Shown piece after piece: positions 1 through 5,356 of a stretch of 5,356 nucleotides of DNA. Every line of letters starts with the position of its first letter. The first letter of the stretch is position 1. Both the position numbers and the translations under genes were made by a program. The notes under the pieces were generated by a model. That model ran no database searches. It was given only the letters and a program-made list of their open reading frames with translations, and was not told where the DNA came from. The stretch lies in the NCBI RefSeq assembly GCF_938020365.1, contig NZ_CALIIB010000068.1, positions 1-5,356 on the forward strand. Reading direction: 5' to 3'. Origin of the DNA: an uncultured Streptococcus sp. GTDB lineage: Bacteria > Bacillota > Bacilli > Lactobacillales > Streptococcaceae.

Positions 1-47
1 AGCCCACTCAACCACTGCGTCTTGCTCGACAATCCAAAGACAATTGA

Positions 48-79
48 GAGGCTAGAACTTTTGTCCCAGCCTCGTTTTT
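48..79 (+). terminator. Hairpin plus T-tract ending an upstream transcript
   Basis: Positions 48-58 pair with 63-73 around a TTTT loop (59-62), and TTTTT follows at 75-79. The outer six pairs (GAGGCT/AGCCTC) are perfect. Inside are two A.C mismatches on the + strand, which become G.U wobbles in a minus-strand transcript, so the stem itself is fully paired only in the minus direction. The T-run favours + strand termination, and the minus side has no comparable T-run. The stem resembles a hairpin (GGCTGGGACAAAAGTCCCAGCC-like) that I recall as common between streptococcal genes; that link is from memory and not tested here. Positions 1-47 contain no recognisable gene; one frame ends at TGA 45-47 and could be the tail of an upstream gene. 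Confidence 0.6.
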
Positions 80-104
80 CATTTAAAGGGAAGAATGGTA
101 TAAT
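76..104 (+). promoter_or_regulatory. Extended -10 promoter of the DUF2130-truB operon
   Basis: A consensus TATAAT lies at 99-104, preceded by TGG at 96-98 (extended -10). Seventeen bases upstream is a weak -35, TTTTCA at 76-81. Transcription would start near position 111, leaving a leader of about 26 nt before the preferred start codon at 137. The -35 overlaps the end of the T-tract of the upstream terminator, so termination and initiation are packed together here. Confidence 0.75.
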
Positions 105-136
105 GAAGTAGAGAAAAATCTTGAATGAGGTACCCC

Positions 137-1408
137 ATGAACGAAATCAAATGCCCTAACTGCGGGGAGGTTTTTACAGTCAATGAAAGCCAGTACAGTG
201 AGCTTTTGTCGCAGGTGCGGACAGCGGAGTTTGACAAGGAGATCCATGCTCGGATTGAGCAGGAGCTGGCTTTAGCAGAGCAAAAATCCCAGAATGCTCA
301 ACAAGCTCTACTATCTCAGAAAGAGCAGGAAATCAGCAAACTTCAAAGTCAAATTGCTCAGTTTGAAACCCAGCAGGAATTGGCAAAGAAAGAGGCGGAG
401 CAGGCAGCAAGTCTTCAATTGCAGGAGAAAGATAAGGAAGTTCAGCAACTAAAAAATCAGCTGACAACTCTGCGCTTGGAGCATGAAAATCAACTGCAAA
501 AGACCTTGTCTGCGCTGGAAAAAGAGCGCGACGAGGTTAAGAATCAGCTAGTTTTGCAAGAAAAGGAAGCAGCGCTGGCTCAGACCTCGCTTAAAGAGCG
601 CTATGAGGTAGAGCTGCGGCAGAAAGATGAGACCATAGAGTTCTATAAGGATTTCAAAGCCAAGCAGTCTACTAAAATGATTGGCGAGAGTTTGGAACAG
701 CACTGTGAGTACGAGTTTAACAAGAACCGTATGGCCATGTTTCCGCGAGCGGAGTTTGGCAAGGACAATGATGCCAGAACAGGCAGCAAGGGTGACTACA
801 TTTACCGTGAGGTGGATGAAAATGGTGTAGAAATCCTCTCTATCATGTTTGAGATGAAAAATGAAGGCGATGAGACAGCGACCAAGAAGAAAAATGAGCA
901 TTTTTTCAAAGAGCTGGATAAGGACCGGCGGGAGAAAGGCTGTGAGTATGCTATTCTGGTGACACTTCTTGAGGCTGACAGCGAGCTCTACAATTCGGGT
1001 ATTGTCGATGTATCTTATGCCTATGAGAAGATGTATGTCATCCGGCCTCAGTTCTTTCTGCCTATGATTACCCTCTTGCGTAATGCTGCGCTTAACTCGC
1101 TCAAGTACAAGCAGGAACTGGCCTTGGTGCGGGAGCAGAATATTGATATTACGCATTTTGAGGAAGATTTAGATGCCTTTAAAGTAGCTTTCGCCAAGAA
1201 CTATCAGTCTGCTTCGACCAACTTTGGCAAGGCCATCGATGAGATTGACAAGGCTATCCGTCGGATGGAAGAAATCAAGAAATTCTTGACAACCTCTGAA
1301 AACCAGCTGCGCTTAGCAAACAACAAACTGGACGACGTCTCTGTCAAAAAATTGACACGCAAAAATCCTACCATGAAAGCTAAGTTTGAAGCTCTGAAGG
1401 AGAAGTAA
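137..1408 (+). CDS. DUF2130 family protein, coiled coil plus nuclease-like domain
   Basis: This 423-residue cytoplasmic protein matches the DUF2130 family, whose biochemical role is not established. Start choice: ATG 137 has GAGG at 127-130 six bases upstream and gives the usual family beginning MNEIKCP; ATG 125, in frame, has no convincing ribosome site. Layout: C6-P-N-C9 near the N-terminus looks like half of a zinc ribbon. Roughly residues 30-175 are a Gln/Glu/Lys-rich coiled coil. The conserved domain follows from about residue 180 to 345, and a charged helical tail ends the protein. In the domain, E191/E193, D220 (in SKGDY) and E239-M-K241 (in FEMKNE) sit as expected for a PD-(D/E)XK-like active site, and a hydrophobic strand (YAILVT) follows C269. 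The coiled coil plus nuclease-like domain recalls RmuC in overall plan. The family call is firm; nuclease activity is my inference. There is no signal peptide or membrane segment. It is cotranscribed with truB, 11 nt downstream. Confidence 0.88.
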   Translation: MNEIKCPNCGEVFTVNESQYSELLSQVRTAEFDKEIHARIEQELALAEQKSQNAQQALLSQKEQEISKLQSQIAQFETQQELAKKEAEQAASLQLQEKDKEVQQLKNQLTTLRLEHENQLQKTLSALEKERDEVKNQLVLQEKEAALAQTSLKERYEVELRQKDETIEFYKDFKAKQSTKMIGESLEQHCEYEFNKNRMAMFPRAEFGKDNDARTGSKGDYIYREVDENGVEILSIMFEMKNEGDETATKKKNEHFFKELDKDRREKGCEYAILVTLLEADSELYNSGIVDVSYAYEKMYVIRPQFFLPMITLLRNAALNSLKYKQELALVREQNIDITHFEEDLDAFKVAFAKNYQSASTNFGKAIDEIDKAIRRMEEIKKFLTTSENQLRLANNKLDDVSVKKLTRKNPTMKAKFEALKEK

Positions 1409-1419
1409 GAAAGTAAGAC

Positions 1420-2298
1420 ATGAACGGAATTATCAACTTAAGAAAAGAAGCGGGAATGACTTCACATGATGCGGTCTTTAAGCTGCGCAAGATTTTAAAA
1501 ACCAAGAAAATTGGTCACGGGGGCACCTTGGATCCAGATGTGGTTGGAGTGCTTCCGATTGCTGTAGGCAAGGCGACGCGCTTGGTTGAGTTCATGCAGG
1601 AGGAAGGCAAGGTCTATGAGGGAGAAATCACGCTGGGCTGCTCAACAACGACAGAGGATGCCAGCGGGGATATCCTAGAGCAAACGCCAGTGACGGAGCT
1701 TTTAGAAGAAGCCCTCATCGATGAAGCGATGGAGTCCATGACTGGTGAGATTCGTCAGATTCCGCCCATGTACTCAGCAGTCAAGGTCAATGGCCGCAAG
1801 CTTTATGAGTATGCAAGAGAGGGTCAAGAAGTGGAGCGGCCAGAGCGGCAGGTGACCATCTATAGTTTCGAGCGCATCAGTCCGATTTTCTATGAAGATG
1901 AACAAGCCCGCTTCCGCTTTCGAGTCAAGTGTAGCAAGGGGACCTATGTCCGAACTCTATCTGTTGATTTGGGAGCAAAGCTTGGCTTAGCCAGTCACAT
2001 GTCTCAGTTGACACGGACTTCTTCAGCAGGTATGAGCTTAGATGATGCTTTGACCTTGGATGAAATAGCGGAGCGAGTAGCAGTGGAGGATTTTACATTT
2101 CTACAGCCTCTGGAGTTGGGGACAGGTGATCTACCAAAGATTGAACTAACGGAAGAACAGCTCGAAGAAGTGCGCCACGGGCGTTTTATTCCCATTGAAA
2201 ATGCCGAGATTATCTTAGCAGCTTTTCATAAAGGTAAGCTTATCGCCATCTTAGAAAAAAGGGAAGAAGCTTATAAACCTAAAAAAGTTTTTCTTTGA
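1420..2298 (+). CDS. truB: tRNA pseudouridine(55) synthase TruB
   Basis: TruB converts uridine 55 in the T-loop of nearly all tRNAs to pseudouridine and also helps tRNA folding; it acts in the cytoplasm. The 292 residues are full length for the Gram-positive form. Visible family motifs: GMTSHDAV near the N-terminus (residues 12-19), the catalytic motif [12 protein letters not shown] with nucleophile D38, the conserved Tyr66 in [10 protein letters not shown], the [11 protein letters not shown] motif around Tyr118, and [13 protein letters not shown] with Arg178. The C-terminal part (about residue 240 onward) is the short tail domain of the family. ATG 1420 lies 11 nt after the stop of the DUF2130 gene. 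The ribosome site is modest (GAAAG at 1409-1413), so translation may be coupled to the gene before it. No terminator lies between the two genes, so they share the promoter at 76-104. The partner ribF, often next to truB in Firmicutes, is not in the window. Confidence 0.97.
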   Translation: MNGIINLRKEAGMTSHDAVFKLRKILKTKKIGHGGTLDPDVVGVLPIAVGKATRLVEFMQEEGKVYEGEITLGCSTTTEDASGDILEQTPVTELLEEALIDEAMESMTGEIRQIPPMYSAVKVNGRKLYEYAREGQEVERPERQVTIYSFERISPIFYEDEQARFRFRVKCSKGTYVRTLSVDLGAKLGLASHMSQLTRTSSAGMSLDDALTLDEIAERVAVEDFTFLQPLELGTGDLPKIELTEEQLEEVRHGRFIPIENAEIILAAFHKGKLIAILEKREEAYKPKKVFL

Positions 2299-2317
2299 TC
2301 ATATGAAAATATCAGAG

Positions 2318-2344
2318 TCCTGAAATTTATTTTCAGGATTTTTT
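2318..2344 (+). terminator. Intrinsic terminator after truB
   Basis: TCCTGAAA (2318-2325) pairs perfectly with TTTCAGGA (2331-2338) around a 5-nt loop, followed directly by six T's (2339-2344). It begins 19 nt after the truB stop codon. It closes the two-gene operon and isolates the surface-protein gene downstream as its own transcription unit. Confidence 0.9.
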
Positions 2345-2510
2345 ATATAACTTGAATAATCAAATAAATATTGAAGTTAAAAATGGTCAGAAATTTTGTC
2401 TTAAAAGGCATAGAAGACGCTTGTATATCTTAGTACATGTTTTGAAATAAGAATACTCCAAATTTAGGCATTTTGGTAAAAAATGATAGAGAAAAAACAG
2501 GGGATTATCA
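2345..2510. other. AT-rich intergenic spacer, no gene seen
   Basis: This stretch between the truB terminator and the next promoter holds no reading frame with a credible ribosome site, no RNA gene that I can recognise, and no clear long repeat. It is strongly A+T-rich and could contain binding sites for a regulator of the surface-protein gene, but I see no specific operator. Confidence 0.6.
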
Positions 2511-2539
2511 TTGCTTAAATCCTACTTATATGGTACACT
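2511..2539 (+). promoter_or_regulatory. Promoter of the collagen-like surface protein gene
   Basis: TTGCTT (2511-2516) and TACACT (2534-2539) are separated by 17 bases, and TGG at 2531-2533 makes this an extended -10. Both boxes match consensus at four of six positions. Transcription would begin near 2546 and give a leader of about 37 nt. No second promoter of similar quality is visible in the spacer. Confidence 0.7.
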
Positions 2540-2565
2540 TGGGAGAGTGACAATTTTAGAATAAT

Positions 2566-2573
2566 AAGGAGGG
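2566..2573 (+). promoter_or_regulatory. Strong Shine-Dalgarno site fixing the start at 2583
   Basis: AAGGAGGG lies nine bases before ATG 2583, a nearly full anti-SD match. It decides the start of the surface-protein gene, and the resulting N-terminus is a proper signal peptide. Confidence 0.9.
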
Positions 2574-2582
2574 TTCCAATAC

Positions 2583-2708
2583 ATGGGACAAGACTGGAAG
2601 AAGATAGAAAGGCAACGTTTTACGATTCGTAAGACGAGAGCATGGGGAGCATGTTCTGTTTTTCTAGGATCAAGTATTTTCTTTCTAGGAGGGGGAGTTG
2701 CAAGTGCG
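2583..2708 (+). other. Signal peptide coding region, YSIRK-like
   Basis: Residues 1-42 have a basic N-region (KK, R, R, RK, R), then [17 protein letters not shown] and a hydrophobic stretch rich in Phe, Leu and Gly, with ASA before Gln-Glu as the likely cleavage site. YSIRK/GS-type signals direct secretion at the division septum in streptococci and staphylococci. Here the spacing between RK and the Gly is one residue longer than in the common form and Trp precedes the Gly. Confidence 0.8.
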
Positions 2709-5356
2709 CAAGAAGTTAGTCCTTCTGCACAAGACCAAGCATCTCAAGTAGCAGAAGCTGCTAGAGTTTCAGATGAAAAAGAGTCTGAGAAACCGGCAAC
2801 TGAAGCGCAAGCCGAGCCTGAAAAGAATGCTGTGTCAGCAAGTGCAAATGATCAAGCAACTGAATCCAAAGATCAAGCTGCACCGAGCACTGAAGAAGTA
2901 GCTAAAACGGAAGAAGCAGTTGTTTCAAAAGACGAGAAGTCAGAAGAAACAAGCGCTCCGAAAGAAGCTAAAGCAGAAGAAAAGGCTGAGCTAAAAGAAG
3001 AAAAAACAGAACCAAAAACACCAAGTTCTGAAGCTAATGCAGCCTCACAACCTAAGCGTTCAGGCACATCAGGATTCAGAAGTGTTAGTGGTACATCAGG
3101 ATTCCGAAATACTGGTGCTGCTCGCCAAGGATCTGACTATACTGTTACTCAAGATGGTAATCTAGCTACAGTTCAAGCTAATGCCTTGAAAACTCAGCTG
3201 GATAGAGCAGCGTCAGAGAACTTGCCAGTTACACCGAACCAGCTTAGAAATTTTGGAACCGCAACAACTGACGAAGAGAGACGCAGATTAGAACGTCAAG
3301 CAGCTGATCTTCAAAATGCTGAAGCTCAGGCAATGAATAAAAAAATCTCTGATTACTTGACGGCTAAACAAAGAGCTCAACAATTAACAGGTAGAGAAGG
3401 AAGCTTGCAACAAATTGCTCCTCAAAACCTCGTTTTCTCTGATGAGCCAAACGCAACAGCTAAGATTAGGCTGGCACAAGGAGACTGGTTTGTCAAAGAC
3501 AGTACGCTCACATCTCGAAATCAATATGTTCGTGAAGCTTTGGATAGTCGAAGCTACAGTGAGTGGCGAGACGGGACAACTACTCAACCGAATGCAGTTA
3601 TCACTAGAGCCGATACAAGCCAACCGGCAGCAGAGCGAATCATCAAGGATCAAACAGATGCTTACTACATGGTTCATACGCAAGTTGGTAGAACTACAAC
3701 AGTAGAGTACACCTTGCACAACTCATTTGCCGGTGGTCGACCTATTACGAAAGCTATTGCTCGATATACGCCTAAGAAGAGTTCTGCTTATGATGATAGT
3801 ATGGTCATGGCTATCCATAAAGACCCAACTATGACAGTTTGGAATGGCTCTAGCTATGATCGTAAAGGAACTGGTAACCAATTGCATATGGAATGGGAAT
3901 TCTATTATGCAGATGGTACTAAGGTGGACTTCGGTAAAACACCAGGTGTTGTTTCTTTCGCTTCACGTAACCACCACGGGAATGATATTTACGCTGAGAT
4001 TTATGGTAATTTGAGCTCAAATATGCAGAATGTACAAATTGTAGGTTCTTCTATCGTTCCACAGGCAAATGGTTGGTACTATGCAAATGGTAAGAATAAC
4101 TCTTATAAAGGCCAAACTGAATATCAATGGGACCAACAAGGGAATCCAAATGAATTCTGGGGAGCGGGTGCTGCAAAAGTTACAAGTGGTACATCATTGA
4201 GCTTTGATATTGCTACTACTAATCCTGGTCAGCACTGGCCACGTCCAATTCGCCAATGGTTCTCATTTAATACCAACGTAAAAGCGAATAACGTCGTAAC
4301 TAACCCTAATTTGACTTATACTCCTGCAGCATATGTCAATGAAGTTCCAGCACCAGAACCAGAAAAGTCTTATGACAGATTTGTCATGGATATTCCACAT
4401 AATGTCAGAGTCGTAGATTATGAGAATGCCACTCCAGATCAAAAACGCGCCTTTGACAATCAAACTGGTTCTCAGATTGTTTACCAACAAGGTAAAGACG
4501 GACAAGTTATTGTTGTAGGACCAAAACCAGAAAACCTAAATGACGTACCAAATCCTAAGTTTACAGCTCAAGAACTTGAGACACTTAAAAATGGTGGAAC
4601 TGTAAGAGGATTTAAGGGGCACAATTACGTTGATCCTGTAGATACCATCATGGTTGTCAAACGTAATGCGGGACCAACTGGGCCTAAGGGTGATAAAGGC
4701 GCAACTGGAGCCACAGGTGCAACCGGTGCAGCAGGACCAAAAGGCGATAAAGGCGCAACTGGCGCAACTGGAGCCACCGGTGCAGCAGGACCAAAAGGTG
4801 ATAAGGGTGCTACAGGCGCAACTGGAGCCACAGGCGCAGCAGGACCAAAAGGCGATAAGGGCACAACTGGAGCTACAGGAGCCACCGGTGCAGCAGGACC
4901 AAAAGGTGATAAGGGAGCTACAGGCGCAACTGGAGCTACAGGAGCTACAGGAGCCACAGGCGCAGCAGGCCCGAAAGGTGATAAAGGCGCAACTGGAGCT
5001 ACAGGAGCGACCGGCGCTGCAGGACCAAAAGGTGATAAGGGCGCAACTGGCGCAACTGGCGCAACCGGAGCCACCGGTGCAGCAGGACCAAAAGGTGATA
5101 AAGGCGCAACTGGCGCTACCGGAGCGACCGGCGCAGCAGGACCGAAAGGTGACAAAGGCGCAACTGGAGCTAAGGGTGATAAAGGTGAAACCGGAGCAAC
5201 AGGTGCCACTGGTGCTACAGGAGCGACTGGAGCAAAAGGAGAAGATGGTAAGCCATCATTAGCCCAAGTCGTGGATAATAATAACGGCACACACACTGTT
5301 AAAGTTGGTCTTGATAAGAACGGCAACGGCCAGCTCGATCCAGATGAAGTAACCTC
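2583..5356 (+). CDS. GbpC-head, collagen-stalk wall surface protein (5' part)
   Basis: The gene runs off the window; 924 codons are visible without a stop. Layout: residues 1-42 are a YSIRK-like signal peptide (FTIRK at 13-17, GACS at 22-25, hydrophobic core, likely cut after ASA42). Residues 43-156 are an acidic, disordered-looking Ala/Glu/Lys/Ser/Thr-rich segment. Residues 160-177 repeat SGTSGFR twice. Residues about 180-275 are mostly helical. Residues about 281-570 resemble the GbpC/antigen I/II V-region domain: entry motif [11 protein letters not shown] (281-291), FWGAGAAKV (525-533) and WFSFN (559-563). A Pro/Glu linker (587-595) leads to a further segment to 696. Residues 697-891 are 65 unbroken Gly-X-Y triplets. 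After that comes a new domain with an EF-hand-type loop (911-922). By family this is a secreted adhesin, probably sortase-anchored, binding glucan, salivary or host glycoproteins. The ligand is unknown and the LPXTG motif lies outside the window. The domain call for the head is from remembered motifs. Confidence 0.9.
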   Translation, partial: MGQDWKKIERQRFTIRKTRAWGACSVFLGSSIFFLGGGVASAQEVSPSAQDQASQVAEAARVSDEKESEKPATEAQAEPEKNAVSASANDQATESKDQAAPSTEEVAKTEEAVVSKDEKSEETSAPKEAKAEEKAELKEEKTEPKTPSSEANAASQPKRSGTSGFRSVSGTSGFRNTGAARQGSDYTVTQDGNLATVQANALKTQLDRAASENLPVTPNQLRNFGTATTDEERRRLERQAADLQNAEAQAMNKKISDYLTAKQRAQQLTGREGSLQQIAPQNLVFSDEPNATAKIRLAQGDWFVKDSTLTSRNQYVREALDSRSYSEWRDGTTTQPNAVITRADTSQPAAERIIKDQTDAYYMVHTQVGRTTTVEYTLHNSFAGGRPITKAIARYTPKKSSAYDDSMVMAIHKDPTMTVWNGSSYDRKGTGNQLHMEWEFYYADGTKVDFGKTPGVVSFASRNHHGNDIYAEIYGNLSSNMQNVQIVGSSIVPQANGWYYANGKNNSYKGQTEYQWDQQGNPNEFWGAGAAKVTSGTSLSFDIATTNPGQHWPRPIRQWFSFNTNVKANNVVTNPNLTYTPAAYVNEVPAPEPEKSYDRFVMDIPHNVRVVDYENATPDQKRAFDNQTGSQIVYQQGKDGQVIVVGPKPENLNDVPNPKFTAQELETLKNGGTVRGFKGHNYVDPVDTIMVVKRNAGPTGPKGDKGATGATGATGAAGPKGDKGATGATGATGAAGPKGDKGATGATGATGAAGPKGDKGTTGATGATGAAGPKGDKGATGATGATGATGATGAAGPKGDKGATGATGATGAAGPKGDKGATGATGATGATGAAGPKGDKGATGATGATGAAGPKGDKGATGAKGDKGETGATGATGATGATGAKGEDGKPSLAQVVDNNNGTHTVKVGLDKNGNGQLDPDEVT
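3423..4292 (+). other. GbpC / antigen I/II V-region-like head domain
   Basis: Residues about 281-570 of the surface protein. The order of motifs fits PF08363-type domains: EPNA entry, a central beta-rich part with KDPTMTV and a phrase like [13 protein letters not shown], an SFASRN segment, GSSI, the signature W-G-A-G-A (526-530), and the closing WFSFN (559-563). In antigen I/II and GbpC this domain is a lectin-like beta sandwich that binds glucans or host glycans. The boundaries are approximate and the call rests on motif memory, not a profile search. Confidence 0.7.
4671..5255 (+). repeat. Collagen-like Gly-X-Y tract, 65 triplets
   Basis: Residues 697-891 are an unbroken Gly-X-Y run. By hand count: 31 GAT, 10 GDK, 9 GPK, 8 GAA, 2 GAK, and one each of GPT, GTT, GET, GED and GKP. 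Eight higher-order units of the form GPKGDK(GAT)nGAA start at 4680, 4734, 4788, 4842, 4896, 4968, 5022 and 5085, with n = 3,3,3,3,5,3,4,3 (one GAT is GTT in the fourth unit, from a GCA to ACA change at 4863). A ninth unit from 5139 is degenerate and more charged. Basic unit length is 54 bp and all differences are multiples of 9 bp, so the frame is kept. The tract is visibly more G+C-rich than the flanks. The reading frame as collagen is certain; triple-helix formation is inferred. Confidence 0.95.
5313..5348 (+). other. EF-hand-type calcium loop in the post-collagen domain
   Basis: Residues 911-922 read [12 protein letters not shown], with D1, N3, N5, G6, L8, D9 and E12 all as expected for a 12-residue EF-hand loop. 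It follows a segment containing [12 protein letters not shown], of the sort often seen in streptococcal surface-protein repeats. The flanking helices cannot be judged because the window ends eight bases later. Confidence 0.6.

Noticed and set aside
3..47. Possible C-terminal tail of an upstream gene ending at TGA 45-47
   Set aside because: Only 14 codons are visible, with no recognisable family, so it cannot be supported as a gene.
548..1156. Minus-strand frame inside the DUF2130 gene
   Set aside because: It is an antisense shadow of a well-supported gene and lacks a ribosome site and any family motif.
2383..2433. Small open frame of 16 codons in the spacer
   Set aside because: It has no good ribosome site, no recognisable peptide motif, and lies between the truB terminator and the next promoter.
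2643..2657. Cys24 in WGACS as a lipoprotein attachment site
   Set aside because: The residues before Cys do not fit a lipobox (Trp at -3) and the Cys precedes the hydrophobic core instead of following it.
4680..5138. Regular 54-bp repeats as a possible CRISPR array
   Set aside because: There are no unique spacers; the repeats are contiguous, in frame and encode Gly-X-Y triplets.
4671..5255. Phage tail fibre with collagen-like repeats
   Set aside because: The YSIRK-like signal peptide and the GbpC-like head show a secreted streptococcal surface protein, and no phage genes are nearby.
4654..5262. Plus-strand Gln/Leu-rich repeated frame overlapping the collagen tract
   Set aside because: It is a +1 shadow of the same repeats inside a clear longer gene; no start signal of its own.
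4625..5326. Long minus-strand reading frame made of Pro-Val-Ala-Pro repeats
   Set aside because: It is the mirror of the Gly-X-Y tract on the other strand. Repeats in a G+C-rich tract keep all frames open, and it has no ribosome site or recognisable domain.

Overview
The window looks like chromosomal DNA of an oral streptococcus, probably of the Sanguinis or Mitis group. Three things support this. The base composition is moderately low in G+C outside the repeat tract. Streptococcal extended -10 promoters precede both transcription units. The last gene carries a YSIRK-like signal peptide and a GbpC/antigen I/II-type head, a combination typical of oral streptococcal wall adhesins. The species cannot be fixed from this sequence alone.

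Layout, all genes on the + strand. Positions 1-47 hold at most the last codons of something upstream. A hairpin at 48-73 followed by five T's probably ends that upstream transcript. A promoter at 76-104 then drives a two-gene operon. The first gene (137-1408) encodes a DUF2130-family protein with an N-terminal CxxC, a long coiled coil and a C-terminal domain that carries a PD-(D/E)XK-like residue pattern. The second (1420-2298) is truB, the tRNA pseudouridine-55 synthase, which starts 11 nt after the first gene stops. A clean intrinsic terminator at 2318-2344 closes the operon. About 165 nt of AT-rich spacer without a gene follows, then a good promoter (2511-2539) and a strong Shine-Dalgarno site.

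The rest (2583 to the window edge) is the 5' part of one large gene for a secreted surface protein; 924 complete codons are visible and there is no stop. In order it encodes: a YSIRK-like signal peptide, an acidic Ala/Glu/Lys/Ser/Thr-rich segment, a 9-residue tandem duplication, a short helical segment, a GbpC/antigen I/II V-region-like head, a linker domain, 65 uninterrupted Gly-X-Y triplets (collagen-like stalk), and the start of a further domain with a textbook EF-hand-type loop. A C-terminal LPXTG sorting signal is expected beyond the window but is not seen.

The first two genes are housekeeping-type. The surface protein is a separate transcription unit and the accessory part of the window. 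Its most interesting aspect is the joining of an antigen I/II-type binding head to a collagen-like, presumably trimeric stalk whose length can change in frame by 9-bp steps.
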